Positions 8,323 through 17,341 of a stretch of 64,000 nt of DNA are shown piece after piece. The stretch comes from Acidobacteriota bacterium (lineage in GTDB: Bacteria; Actinomycetota; Acidimicrobiia; Acidimicrobiales; Palsa-688). The stretch spans positions 1 through 64,000 of the forward strand of contig JAGWSF010000028.1 of NCBI GenBank assembly GCA_028876385.1. The letters run 5' to 3'. Numbering within the stretch: the stretch's first letter is position 1; the number at the start of each line of letters is the position of its first letter. The position numbers and the translations under genes are program-made. The notes under the pieces were generated by a model. The model did no database searches. It was not told the DNA's origin and saw only the letters and a list, made by a program, of their open reading frames with translations.

Positions 8323-9648
8323 TCACCGCCCGACCCGTCCGAGGAGAGCCCGCCGCTCCCTTTCGGCCCCGTCCAAAATATCCGGCAGCGATTGTGTCAG
8401 TAGATGGCCGTCGCCGACGACATGGCGGCCGTCGACCACCACGTCGGTGACGTCACGGTCCCCGCATGCGTAGACCAGATCGGAGTAGGGGTCTCCGCCG
8501 GCGGTTGGCCGGCAGTGGGCGCCCCGCCGTGACACGACGACCAGGTCGGCGGCCTTGCCCACCTCGATGCTGCCGATCCGGTCGCTCAGCCCGAGCGCCC
8601 GGGCTCCGCCCCGTGTGGCCATGGCGAACACCACCGGGGCGGCCATCGCCGCGGGACCCGCTGTCGGCTTGTGCAGCAGGGCGGCCAGGCGCATCTCGTC
8701 CAGGGCTGACAGCGTGTTGCTGCACGCCGCCCCGTCGGTCCCGAGGGCCACGTTGATCCCGGCTGCCAGGTACTCGGGGACCGGTGCCACGCCCGACGCC
8801 AGCTTGAGGTTGGACGACGGGCAGTGGCAGATGTGGGCCCCCCTGTCGCGCACCAGGGCCCGCTCGGTCGCGTCCAGCCACACGCCATGGGCCATGACCA
8901 GTGCCGGCCCGAGCGCACCGTAGCGGTCCAGGGCGTGGACGTCACGGCCGTCCCCGTCGCGGGCCAGACGCTCGGCCTGCTCCCGGTTCTCGTTGACATG
9001 GGTGTGCATCACCAGCCCGTGGCGTGCCGCCAGCCCCACGCATTCGGCCCACAGCTCCGGGGTGGCGTTCCTCGGACCCCGCGGTGACACGGCGACCCCC
9101 AGGCGGCCGCCCGCCGCCCCGTTCCAGTCGCTGATCAACGCGTGGAGGTCGGCGATGGCCTCGTCGGTCCCGCGGCCCACCATCTCCGTGCCGGGCTCCA
9201 GGCGGTCCATCAGGGCCGGGCCCAGGCGGGCCCGGATGCCGAGGGCCGCGGCCGCGTCGAAGGCCACGTCGGTGTATCGGGTCGTCTCCATGCCGAGCAC
9301 CGTCGTGGTGCCCCCGAGGAGCAGTTCGGCGATCCCGAGCTCGGCCGAGGCGCGTATCGACGCCTCGTTGTGGGCCTGCTCGAGCGGCCAGATCCGCTCC
9401 CTCAGCCATTCCACGACGTCCATGTCGTCGGCCAGCCCGCGAAACAGCGTCTGGCACAGGTGGACGTGGCACTGCACGAACCCGGGGACCACCAGGCACC
9501 CCGACGCGTCGATGACCGTCGAGGCCCGACGACGCCGGCTCGGTACCTCCACCACCAGTCCGTCCTTGACGTAGACCGAGCCCAGGACCACTCCGGCCGG
9601 TCCACCGGTCAGGACGGTGCCGTCGGCGATGAGCAGGCCGTCAGCCAC
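8323..9648 (-). CDS. amidohydrolase, ATZ/TRZ/SsnA-type deaminase family
   Basis: A 441-residue metal-dependent amidohydrolase of the chlorohydrolase/guanine deaminase branch. The metal and catalytic residues are visible: HVHLCQTLFRG (HxH), MHTHVNENREQ, HGVWLDATE, and Asp in LGTDGAACSNTLSALDEMRL. This branch includes 8-oxoguanine deaminase, S-adenosylhomocysteine deaminase and the atrazine chlorohydrolases, and removes amino or chloro groups from aromatic N-heterocycles. It overlaps the upstream paralogue by 8 bp, and both sit downstream of the Rieske oxygenase gene in one minus-strand operon. The neighbourhood of purine-type enzymes favours a purine-like substrate. Confidence 0.88.
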   Translation of the reverse strand: MADGLLIADGTVLTGGPAGVVLGSVYVKDGLVVEVPSRRRRASTVIDASGCLVVPGFVQCHVHLCQTLFRGLADDMDVVEWLRERIWPLEQAHNEASIRASAELGIAELLLGGTTTVLGMETTRYTDVAFDAAAALGIRARLGPALMDRLEPGTEMVGRGTDEAIADLHALISDWNGAAGGRLGVAVSPRGPRNATPELWAECVGLAARHGLVMHTHVNENREQAERLARDGDGRDVHALDRYGALGPALVMAHGVWLDATERALVRDRGAHICHCPSSNLKLASGVAPVPEYLAAGINVALGTDGAACSNTLSALDEMRLAALLHKPTAGPAAMAAPVVFAMATRGGARALGLSDRIGSIEVGKAADLVVVSRRGAHCRPTAGGDPYSDLVYACGDRDVTDVVVDGRHVVGDGHLLTQSLPDILDGAERERRALLGRVGR

Positions 9649-10975
9649 GCAGAATCCCCGCTTTGATCAAAAGGTCGGCCGTCTCCCGCGCCACCAGGTC
9701 CCTGACCTCGGCGGCGTCGATGGTGGCGACGACCCGGTCCTCCATGAGGATCCGACCGGCCACCACCGTGCTGCGCACGTCCGAGGCGTGGGCCGAGTAG
9801 ACCATGTGCTCGGCCACGTTGGACAGCTCCCCCCGCTGCACCGGCCACATGTGGGGTTGGTCCAGCCCGACCACGATCAGGTCAGCCGCCGCTCCTTCCC
9901 GCAGCGACCCGGTGATCCCGCCCAGGCCCACGGCGGCCGCGGAGGCGGTGGTCGCCAGGCCGATCACCTGCCCGACGGGCATCACTTCGGCGTCGCCCAG
10001 GCGGAGCTTCTGCACCAGGGCGGCGAGCCTCATCTCCTCGAACATGTCGAGGTCGTTGTTGGTCATCACCGAGTCGGTGCCCAACCCGACGGTGACACCG
10101 GCGGCGATCATCTCCGGAACCGGGGCGGTGCCGTTGCCGAGCTTCATGTTGGAGGTGGGGCAGTGGGCCACCGCCCAGCGGCGGGCCGCGACCAGGTCGA
10201 TGTCGGCCGCGTCGAGGTGCACGCCGTGAGCGACGAGCACGGGGTGGCCGGGCCCGATCAGCCGGTCGAGGTAGGCGGCCGGTCGCAGGCCGGTCCGCTC
10301 CACGATCTCCGCCGTCTCGGCGCCGCTCTCGGCCAGGTGGGTGTGCATACCGAGCCCCCGCCGGGCCGCCTCCTCGCTCATGACGGCGAAGGTCTCCTCG
10401 TCGCACGAGTAAAGGGCGTGAGGCCCGAACCACGGCCGGACGCGGGGGCAGCGGTCCTGCCATCGCTGGACGAAATCCAGGTTGGCCTCCAGAGTCTCCC
10501 CCGGTCCCGGCGGGCGGTCGATGACCTGAGGGCTGATGACGGCCCGCAGACCCGACGACACGGCCACCTCGGCCGCCTGGTCGGGGTGGCGGAAGATGTC
10601 GATGAAGGTGGTGGTCCCCCCGCGGATCATCTCCAGTTGGTTGAGCAGGGCCGCCGCCCTCTGGTGGCGGGGCTCGTAGGCCCGGTCCTTGGGGAGGGCG
10701 AACTCCTGCAGCCACCGGGTGAAAGGCAGGTCCTCGAATATGCCGCGCTCGAGGCATTCGTGCATGTGGGAGTTGACCAGTCCCGGCATCACCACCGAGT
10801 CGGTGGCGTCGAGGACCCGCCCGGCCGAGCGGTGGGGCAGGTCGCCCACACCCACGATCCGGCCGTCCCGGACGGCCACGTCCCCCTCGACCACGGTGAC
10901 GCCGGCCGGCCCACCGGGAACCACCAGGAGCCCGCCCCGCACGAGGAGGTCGAAGGGCGGCTCCGGGGTGGACAT
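9641..10975 (-). CDS. amidohydrolase, second ATZ/TRZ-type paralogue
   Basis: About 444 residues, same family as the following gene but clearly diverged. Motifs are NSHMHECLERG (HxH), GMHTHLAESGAE, VAHGVHLDAAD and LGTDSVMTNNDLDMFEEM. The frame is open far upstream, but MSTPEPPFDLLVRGG at 10975 is the natural start because typical family members begin with this beta-strand. Its start overlaps the TGA of the Rieske gene in the arrangement TGATG, so translation is coupled. Two tandem non-identical deaminase-type enzymes suggest two successive hydrolytic steps or two related substrates. Confidence 0.87.
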   Translation of the reverse strand: MSTPEPPFDLLVRGGLLVVPGGPAGVTVVEGDVAVRDGRIVGVGDLPHRSAGRVLDATDSVVMPGLVNSHMHECLERGIFEDLPFTRWLQEFALPKDRAYEPRHQRAAALLNQLEMIRGGTTTFIDIFRHPDQAAEVAVSSGLRAVISPQVIDRPPGPGETLEANLDFVQRWQDRCPRVRPWFGPHALYSCDEETFAVMSEEAARRGLGMHTHLAESGAETAEIVERTGLRPAAYLDRLIGPGHPVLVAHGVHLDAADIDLVAARRWAVAHCPTSNMKLGNGTAPVPEMIAAGVTVGLGTDSVMTNNDLDMFEEMRLAALVQKLRLGDAEVMPVGQVIGLATTASAAAVGLGGITGSLREGAAADLIVVGLDQPHMWPVQRGELSNVAEHMVYSAHASDVRSTVVAGRILMEDRVVATIDAAEVRDLVARETADLLIKAGILRG

Positions 10976-12027
10976 CACGCCGGGAGGCGGGCCCCGCCCG
11001 GCGGGGGCGGCGTCGGCGGCGGAGGCGGAGGCGGGGCGGGCGGCCCCAGGGCGGCCAGCTCGGCCAGGATGCGGCGGTACTCGACGGTCATGCGGTCGGC
11101 CCGGGTGTGCACCTCGGAGGTGATGTCCAGGGGGAAGTCGGCGTCGATGGCTTCCAGTATCAGCCGGTCCTCGGCCTGGACGGCCCGGTCCACGGCGATG
11201 ATGTCGGGCCACTTCTCCTCGGGCGGGTCGTCGTTGCGCCCGATGAACTGGAAGAACAGCGTCGTCTCGTCGTCGACGGGCGTGCACGTCTTGAACAGGA
11301 CGTGGCGCAGCCCGGTCTCGTAGACGAGGGCTCCCCGGAACACGAACGGCTGCACCAGCTCGGCCTCGGTGGTGCGGGTGACCACCCCGGCGAGGCCCAC
11401 GTTGGTGACCTGGGTGCCCCGCACGTGGGACTTGTAGGTCACCTCGAAACGCAGGCGATGTCCCTCCCGCTCCACCGCGAAGTCCGACAACCGGGCCGCG
11501 TCAGGATCGCCGACGGTGCCGCGGTGGACGAAGGCGACGTGGCTCACGTCGAGGGCATTGTCGATCATGCGGGGGGCCGACGCCGTCCAGTACTCCTTGA
11601 GTTCGTGGATCAGCGTGTAACCGAGGTTCAGTTCGGTGAGGTCCGGGATCGGCTCGCGTTCGTCTCCCACGAGCAGCCACACCAGGCCGTAGCGTTCGGC
11701 GGCCGACACGCAGGCCAGTCGGGCCCGGCTCGTGATCGGCGTGGCCGGGTCGAGCGCCGGGATGGTCACGCACCGGCCCTGGGCATCGAAGCGCCAGCCG
11801 TGGTAGGGGCAGACCAGGGCCTCCTGGTCGACCCAGCCCTGGGAGAGACGGGCGGCCCGGTGGGGGCACTCGTCGACCGCCGCCCGGACCGGTCCGCCGG
11901 GCCGGTCCCGCCACACCACGTAGGGCGACCCGAATAGGCGGGCCTGGAGGGGCTGGTCGTCGACCTCGTGGCCGTAGGCGACCGGGTACCAGTAGCCCCG
12001 CAGGGCGGGGATGTCGCTGACGCGCAT
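10975..12027 (-). CDS. Rieske-type non-haem iron oxygenase, alpha subunit
   Basis: A 350-residue ring-hydroxylating or N/O-demethylating oxygenase. The N-terminal Rieske [2Fe-2S] site is seen as CPHRAARLSQGW and CPYHGWRFDAQG (C-x-H ... C-x2-H), near residues 54 and 74. The catalytic mononuclear iron site is NALDVSHVAFVHRG (Asp and two His). Length and layout match the VanA/ketosteroid-oxygenase/N-demethylase group of single-component alpha subunits rather than alpha-beta dioxygenases. No reductase is adjacent. The C-terminus ends in a Pro/Gly-rich stretch of low complexity. It heads the operon with two amidohydrolases, which fits oxidative attack on a heterocycle substituent followed by hydrolysis (inference). 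Confidence 0.88.
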   Translation of the reverse strand: MRVSDIPALRGYWYPVAYGHEVDDQPLQARLFGSPYVVWRDRPGGPVRAAVDECPHRAARLSQGWVDQEALVCPYHGWRFDAQGRCVTIPALDPATPITSRARLACVSAAERYGLVWLLVGDEREPIPDLTELNLGYTLIHELKEYWTASAPRMIDNALDVSHVAFVHRGTVGDPDAARLSDFAVEREGHRLRFEVTYKSHVRGTQVTNVGLAGVVTRTTEAELVQPFVFRGALVYETGLRHVLFKTCTPVDDETTLFFQFIGRNDDPPEEKWPDIIAVDRAVQAEDRLILEAIDADFPLDITSEVHTRADRMTVEYRRILAELAALGPPAPPPPPPPTPPPPGGARLPA

Positions 12028-12170
12028 GGCCGAACTCTACCCGCGTAGACCATTTGGGCCTCCCCCGAAACCCACCATTCGCCCGGCTGTAACAGAGACG
12101 TAACGCCGGCTGCTTAGTGTCGCCCCCCGAGGGAAGCCGCTTCTCCGCAGATACGGGCACAGGAGGGAAT

Positions 12171-13307
12171 GTGGAAGACAAGTTGAGCCGCCGTCGGTTT
12201 CTCCGGCACGGAGCGAAGACCGTGGGCGGCGTTGCCGTTCTCGGCATCGCCGGGCCCACGCTGCTCGAGGCCTGCTCGTCGAGCAGCAAAGCCAGTTCGG
12301 CGAGTACCGCGGCGACGGCCACCACGGCGGTGGCCGGGAGCGCCGGGAGCACCCCGGCGGCCGGCTCGCTCGGCGCCCTGCAGTTCATGGGGTCGTGGGT
12401 GCCCGACGTCGAGACCGGCGGGGAGTACGTCGCCCTCTCCAAGAACTACTGGGTCCAGCAGGGCTTCTCCTCGGCGACGGTGATCCCCGGCGGTCCCAAC
12501 GCCACGCCGCAGGAGACCATGGTCCAGACCGGCAAAGCGTTCATCGCCGTGTCGTCGCTCGACTCGTCGGCAGCCGCCATCGAGAAGGGCTTCGACATCG
12601 TCTGCATCGGGGCCCAGTACCAGAAGAACCCCTTCGCCATCATGTCGCCGGCCACCAAACCGCTCAACACCCCCCAGGACATGATCGGCAAGAAGATCGG
12701 CGTCCAGTCCGACAACGATGCAGTCTGGGCGGCTTTCCTCAAGGCCAACAACATCGACCCGTCCAAGATCAACAAGGTCCCCGTCGGCTTCGATCCCACC
12801 CCGCTCACCCAGGGCACGGTGGACGGCTGGTTCTCCTTCATCACCAACGAGCCCATCGAGCTCGGCCTCAAAGGCTTCAAGACGGTCACGTTCCTCCTCG
12901 CCGACTACAACTATCCGGAGGTGGGCAACGCCTACATCGTCGCCAAGTCGTCGCTGCAGAGCGCCCGGGCCAAAGTCAAAGCGGCCATGGTCGGTGACAT
13001 CCTCGGCTGGAAGGACGCGCTGACCAACCCGTCCCTTGCCGCCAGCCTGTCGGTGGCCAAGGGCCAGGGGCTCACCCAGCAGCAGGAACTGCTGCAGGCC
13101 TACGCCCAGTCCAAACTGATCGTGGCCGGTGCGGCCGACACCACCGGGTTGTTCTACGTGGCGCCCGACGCCCAGGCCGCCAACGTCAAGACGCTGTCGT
13201 TCGGCGGTACCAACGTCACCGCCTCTCAGCTGTTCGACATGAGCATCCTCGATGAGATCTACGCCGACGCCACGATGAAGGCCGTTCCCACCCCCGTCAC
13301 CGGTTGA
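12171..13307 (+). CDS. ABC transporter substrate-binding lipoprotein, NMT1/THI5-like
   Basis: About 378 residues. It starts at GTG 12171 with AGGAGGG a few bases ahead. The N-terminus has a twin-arginine type signal ([16 protein letters not shown]) running into a lipobox ending LLEACSSSS, so a Tat-exported lipoprotein is predicted. The mature part fits the NMT1/SsuA-like family ([48 protein letters not shown]). Proteins of this family bind thiamine precursors, sulfonates, nitrate or purine/pyrimidine-like ligands. Located directly before a matching ATPase and two permeases, with the molybdenum hydroxylase downstream, it probably captures the substrate of that enzyme. Confidence 0.9.
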   Translation: MEDKLSRRRFLRHGAKTVGGVAVLGIAGPTLLEACSSSSKASSASTAATATTAVAGSAGSTPAAGSLGALQFMGSWVPDVETGGEYVALSKNYWVQQGFSSATVIPGGPNATPQETMVQTGKAFIAVSSLDSSAAAIEKGFDIVCIGAQYQKNPFAIMSPATKPLNTPQDMIGKKIGVQSDNDAVWAAFLKANNIDPSKINKVPVGFDPTPLTQGTVDGWFSFITNEPIELGLKGFKTVTFLLADYNYPEVGNAYIVAKSSLQSARAKVKAAMVGDILGWKDALTNPSLAASLSVAKGQGLTQQQELLQAYAQSKLIVAGAADTTGLFYVAPDAQAANVKTLSFGGTNVTASQLFDMSILDEIYADATMKAVPTPVTG

Positions 13308-13320
13308 GCGGCGGGAAGTC

Positions 13321-14160
13321 ATGTCCGTGGTGACCATCAATGAGCAGCGCAGCGATCAGGCCGGGGATACCGGGGTCGACGGCATCCGTATCACCGGTCT
13401 GACCAAGAAGTTCAGTCTCGGTCGGTCCAGCCTCACCGCTTTGGAGCGGGTCGACATGACCACCGGGCAGGGATCGTTCCTGGCGTTGCTCGGTCCGTCC
13501 GGCTGCGGCAAGTCCACCATCCTGCGGGTGCTCGCCGATCTCGAGCAGCCGACCACGGGGGAGGCGCTGGTCCATGGTGAGCCGCCTTCGGTGGCCCGGC
13601 GCAACCACCACCTCGGCATCGCCTTCCAGGACGCCGCGCTGCTGCCGTGGCGTTCGGTGCGGGCCAACATCAAGCTGCCGCTGGAGGTCAGCGGGCTCAA
13701 GCTGGCCGAGTCGGCGGTGCAGGACCTGATCAACCTGGTGGGACTACAGGGCTTCGAGAAGGCCCGCCCGGCCCAGCTGTCGGGAGGGATGCGCCAGCGG
13801 GTGGCCATCGCCCGGGCCCTGGTCACCGAGCCGCGCATCTTGTTGCTCGACGAGCCCTTCGGGGCCCTCGACGAGATGACCCGCCAGCGTCTGAACCTGG
13901 AGCTGCTCAGGATCTGGTCGGAGCGGGTGACGACCACCCTGCTCGTCACCCACTCGATTGCCGAGGCGGTGTTCCTGGCCGACGTGGTCGCGGTCATGAG
14001 CGCCCGGCCCGGGCGGGTCGTCGCCACCGTGCCTGTGGACCTCCCCCGGCCCCGGACCCCCGAGCTGCTCCGCAGCCCGGAGTTCCACGCCCTCGAGGAC
14101 CGCCTGTCGGAGCTGCTGTTCAGCCGGGGCGGGGTGGCGTCGACCGGCGACGAGCTTTGA
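13321..14160 (+). CDS. ABC transporter ATP-binding protein (SsuB/TauB-type)
   Basis: A 279-residue ABC ATPase. Walker A is GPSGCGKST, the Q-loop is [10 protein letters not shown], the signature is [15 protein letters not shown], Walker B is [12 protein letters not shown], and the H-loop His lies in [10 protein letters not shown]. The pattern [11 protein letters not shown] is typical of nitrate/sulfonate/taurine/pyrimidine importers that use NMT1-like binding proteins. It starts 13 nt after the binding-protein gene and its TGA overlaps the TTG start of the first permease (TTGA), so the importer is a tight operon. Confidence 0.93.
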   Translation: MSVVTINEQRSDQAGDTGVDGIRITGLTKKFSLGRSSLTALERVDMTTGQGSFLALLGPSGCGKSTILRVLADLEQPTTGEALVHGEPPSVARRNHHLGIAFQDAALLPWRSVRANIKLPLEVSGLKLAESAVQDLINLVGLQGFEKARPAQLSGGMRQRVAIARALVTEPRILLLDEPFGALDEMTRQRLNLELLRIWSERVTTTLLVTHSIAEAVFLADVVAVMSARPGRVVATVPVDLPRPRTPELLRSPEFHALEDRLSELLFSRGGVASTGDEL

Positions 14161-14972
14161 CCGTCGCCGCCGTCCCCGACCGCCGCTGGCGCGACTCCCT
14201 CGTTCCCCGCCAGCTACCCTCGTGGCGCGGGGCGCTAGGCGTGGCCCTCCTCGTCGCGGTGTGGGAAGTGCTGGCGGTGACCGTGTTCCACAAGGTCGGG
14301 TCGGGGGTTCCGACGCCGACATCGGTGCTCAGCCGCTTCTTTGGCGACTGGACCTCCGGCCTCTACGGGCGCAACGTCGGCCAGACCCTGCGCGAAGCCC
14401 TCAACGGGTACGTGGTGGCCAACGCCCTGGCGGTGGTGCTCGGGGTGGCCTTCGTGCAGCTGCCGATCGTGGAGAAGGCCCTCCTGCGGATCGCCATCGC
14501 CAGCTACTGCCTGCCCATCATCGCCATCGGGCCGATACTGACCTTCGTCCTGCACGGCGACGCCCCCCAGTCGGCGCTGGCCGGGATCCTGGTGTTCTTC
14601 CCCTCCCTCGTCGGGGTGGTGGTGGGGCTGCGATCGGCGGACAAGCAGTCTCTCGACGTGATCCGGGCCTGCGGGGGCGGGGCGTGGACCCAGCTGGTGA
14701 AGGTGCGCCTGCGGGCCGCTCTGCCCAGCGCCTTCTCGGGATTCCAGATCGCCGCCCCCTCGGCCATCCTCGGGGCCATAGTCGGTGAGTTCCTCGGCCA
14801 GCAGGGCAACGGGCTGGGCATCATGATGATCGACGCCGAGCAGGCCCTGGCCGTCGACCGCACCTGGGGTATCGCCCTGTTCTGCACCGTCGTGGCCGGG
14901 GTCGCCTACCTCGTCGTCGGACTGGTGGGCCGCCTGGTGGCGCCGTGGGCCCCCTCGGGGGTCCGACGGTGA
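14157..14972 (+). CDS. ABC transporter permease 1
   Basis: About 271 residues with six or so hydrophobic segments and the binding-protein-dependent permease (EAA-loop) region [21 protein letters not shown]. Belongs to the SsuC/TauC-like family. The frame is open well upstream inside the ATPase gene, but the only sensible start is TTG 14157, overlapping the ATPase stop as TTGA. It pairs with the second permease immediately downstream (heterodimeric channel). The ending overlaps the next GTG start (GTGA). Confidence 0.88.
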   Translation: MTVAAVPDRRWRDSLVPRQLPSWRGALGVALLVAVWEVLAVTVFHKVGSGVPTPTSVLSRFFGDWTSGLYGRNVGQTLREALNGYVVANALAVVLGVAFVQLPIVEKALLRIAIASYCLPIIAIGPILTFVLHGDAPQSALAGILVFFPSLVGVVVGLRSADKQSLDVIRACGGGAWTQLVKVRLRAALPSAFSGFQIAAPSAILGAIVGEFLGQQGNGLGIMMIDAEQALAVDRTWGIALFCTVVAGVAYLVVGLVGRLVAPWAPSGVRR

Positions 14973-15871
14973 CCGTTCTGCCCGCCGGTTTCGACCAGCC
15001 CGCCCCGACGCTGGTCACCGACGACGGCGCCCGGTCCGGCCTGGGTCCCCTCGTCGCCCGCCGGGTGCTGCGCACCGGCGGGTCGGTGCTCCTGTCGGTC
15101 GTGGTGATTCTGGTCCTGTGGGAAGGCTTCATCCGCTTCTACCACATACAGCCGATCGTGGCCAAGAACCCCCTCGACGTGTGGCGCTACATGTTCACCC
15201 AGAAGGCCGACACCACCCACGGCCTGCGCAGCGCCGCCCAGAACCGCTCGGTGCTGTTCGAGAACCTGCGCGTCACCCTCCACGACGCCGGCCTCGGCTA
15301 CGTGGCCGGCATCGTGCTGGCCCTCGGCGTGTCGTGCCTGTTCACCGTGCTGCGCCCGCTGGAGGAGACGTTCATGCCCGTCGCCCTCATGCTGCGCTCG
15401 GTCCCGCTCGTCGCCATGACCCCGCTGATCACCCTGATCTTCGGTCGGGCCACCATGGCCGTGGCCGTCATCGGCGGGGTGGTCTGCTTCTTCCCGGCTC
15501 TGGTCAACATCATGTACGGCATCCGTTCCACCCCCCCGGCCCGCCTCGACCTGATGCGGGCCTACGGGGCCTCCCGTCTGCTGGTGCTGCGCAAGGTGCA
15601 GCTGCCGTCGGCGTGGCCGTCGGTGTTCGCGTCGCTGCGGATCAATGTTCCGGCCTCGGTCATCGGAGCCCTGCTGGCCGAATGGCTGGCCACCGGTAAA
15701 GGGTCGGGCCAGGAGATGCTGACGGTGCAGAACACCTTCGACTACGGCGAGCTGTGGTCGGCGGTGGTCCTCGTCACCCTGGTGTCGGTCGTGGCCTACT
15801 CGCTGGTCGCCGCCGTGGAGTCGCTCGTGCTGGCCCGCTTCGACCCCGACAGCCTCGATCGGGCGGCGTGA
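14969..15871 (+). CDS. ABC transporter permease 2
   Basis: About 300 residues, paralogous to the preceding permease. Membrane segments include SVLLSVVVILVLWEGF, GYVAGIVLALGVSCLF and VAVIGGVVCFFPAL; the EAA-like loop is RAYGASRLLVLRKVQLPSAWP. GTG 14969 overlaps the previous TGA (GTGA), which sets the start. With two different permeases and one ATPase, the importer would be a permease heterodimer over an ATPase homodimer. Confidence 0.88.
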   Translation: MTVLPAGFDQPAPTLVTDDGARSGLGPLVARRVLRTGGSVLLSVVVILVLWEGFIRFYHIQPIVAKNPLDVWRYMFTQKADTTHGLRSAAQNRSVLFENLRVTLHDAGLGYVAGIVLALGVSCLFTVLRPLEETFMPVALMLRSVPLVAMTPLITLIFGRATMAVAVIGGVVCFFPALVNIMYGIRSTPPARLDLMRAYGASRLLVLRKVQLPSAWPSVFASLRINVPASVIGALLAEWLATGKGSGQEMLTVQNTFDYGELWSAVVLVTLVSVVAYSLVAAVESLVLARFDPDSLDRAA

Positions 15872-15893
15872 CCGACCAAGCGGCGGGCGGTTC

Positions 15894-16862
15894 GTGGCGG
15901 TGAGCGTAGTCGTGCCCACGTCGGTGGCGGCCGCCCTCGAGGTCCTCGCCGCCCAGCCGGACGCCCAGGTGCTGGCGGGGGGCACCGACTTCATGGTGGA
16001 GCTCAACGACGGCCGGCGCCGCCCCGAGGTGGTCGTGGCCCTGCGAGCCGTGGAGGAGCTGTGCCAGGTGTCCATAGACGGCGACCACATCCGCATCGGC
16101 GCCGGGGTGACCTACCGCGACATGATGGGACCGGACCTGGCCTCGGTCCTGCCGGCCCTGGCCCAGGCCGCCCGCACCGTCGGGTCGCCCCCCATCCGCA
16201 ACGCCGGCACCCTGGGCGGCAACCTGGTGACGGCCTCGCCGGCCGGCGACACCCTGCCGGTGCTGGCCGCCCTCGACGCCCAGGTCGAGATCGTCTCCCT
16301 CGCCGGCCGCCGAAAGGTCCCGCTGTCGGAGTTCCTCGTCGGGCCCAAACGCCACGACCTGAGACCCGGGGAACTGGTGGAGGCGGTGGTCGTCGAGCGC
16401 CCCCGCGGCGGACAGGAGTACCTGAAGATCGGCGTGCGCAACGCCATGGTGATCGCCGTGGCCAGCCTGGCCATGACGGTGGACACGACCGGGCGGCGCA
16501 TCCGGGTGGCCATGGGGTCGGTGGCGCCGACCCCCCGCCGGGCCGCGCTGGCCGAGGACTGGTTGAACCACGCCGTCGACTGGTCGGGCGGATCCTCCGG
16601 GCCGGTGTGGCGCGACAGCCGGCCGGCGGCGGTGGACGCCACCCTCGAACAGCTCGCCGAGATGGTGGGCCGGGACGCCGCGCCGATTGATGACCACCGC
16701 TCGTCGGCGCGCTACCGCACCCACGCCGTGGGGGTCCTCGCCGCCCGGGCCGCCCGCCGGCTGATCCCCGATTCCCCCCCACCTGCGGGGAGTGGCCCCC
16801 TCCGTCCCCCCGGCCGCGGCGGGGACCGGGACGCGCCGGGAGAGCAGGGTGGGCCGCGGTGA
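15894..16862 (+). CDS. molybdenum hydroxylase FAD-binding subunit (XdhB/CoxM-like)
   Basis: A 322-residue FAD-binding medium subunit of a xanthine-dehydrogenase-family enzyme. The FAD pyrophosphate motif is VLAGGTDFMVELN near residue 27, and the second FAD loop is NAGTLGGNLVTASPAGDTLP near residue 102. It passes electrons from the Fe-S subunit to NAD or another acceptor. The gene follows the ABC permease by 22 nt and overlaps the Fe-S subunit by GTGA. Order (FAD, Fe-S, Mo) is the medium-small-large order common in actinobacteria. GTG 15900 is an alternative start two codons downstream. Confidence 0.9.
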   Translation: MAVSVVVPTSVAAALEVLAAQPDAQVLAGGTDFMVELNDGRRRPEVVVALRAVEELCQVSIDGDHIRIGAGVTYRDMMGPDLASVLPALAQAARTVGSPPIRNAGTLGGNLVTASPAGDTLPVLAALDAQVEIVSLAGRRKVPLSEFLVGPKRHDLRPGELVEAVVVERPRGGQEYLKIGVRNAMVIAVASLAMTVDTTGRRIRVAMGSVAPTPRRAALAEDWLNHAVDWSGGSSGPVWRDSRPAAVDATLEQLAEMVGRDAAPIDDHRSSARYRTHAVGVLAARAARRLIPDSPPPAGSGPLRPPGRGGDRDAPGEQGGPR

Positions 16863-17341
16863 CGACGCTTTCCTACCGGCTGCGGGTCAACGGCGCCGAA
16901 CTTCAGGTCAGCGACGGGTGGGTCGGGGAGAACCTGCTCTACGTACTACGCGAGCGCCTCGGCCTACCAGGAGCCAAACCGGCCTGCGAGCAGGGGGAGT
17001 GCGGTTCCTGCTCGGTGCTCGTCGACGGCGCTCTGGTCTGCTCGTGCCTGGTCCTCGCCGCCTCTGTGGAGGGCTGCGACATCACCACCATCGAGGGACT
17101 GCAGCCGCCCGAGCCGGGGGCGTTCAACCGGGTCCAGCAGGCCTTTCTCGACCACGGGGCGGTGCAGTGCGGTTTCTGCACCCCCGGCCTGGTGCTGTCG
17201 GTGACCAGCCTGCTCGATAGTGACCCCGCTCCCGACGAGCTCGAGATCAGGGAGGCCATCTCGGGGAACCTCTGCCGCTGCACCGGTTACGGGCGGATCG
17301 TCGCCGCGGTCCTGTCGCTGGCCGGCGGCGCCGATGACTGA
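16859..17341 (+). CDS. molybdenum hydroxylase 2Fe-2S subunit (XdhC/CoxS-like)
   Basis: A 160-residue iron-sulfur small subunit. The plant-ferredoxin-type cluster is CEQGECGSCSVLVDGALVCSC, and the all-helical second cluster domain carries CGFCTPGL and CRCTGYG. Both clusters are intact. Its role is to move electrons from the molybdenum centre to FAD. Start overlaps the FAD-subunit stop (GTGA) and its own end overlaps the start of the large subunit by 8 bp. Confidence 0.93.
   Translation: MTTLSYRLRVNGAELQVSDGWVGENLLYVLRERLGLPGAKPACEQGECGSCSVLVDGALVCSCLVLAASVEGCDITTIEGLQPPEPGAFNRVQQAFLDHGAVQCGFCTPGLVLSVTSLLDSDPAPDELEIREAISGNLCRCTGYGRIVAAVLSLAGGADD

Noticed and set aside
9617-11323. A 568-residue plus-strand frame opposite the second amidohydrolase
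   Set aside because: No start signal and no recognisable domain; opposite strand has all metal ligands of an amidohydrolase.
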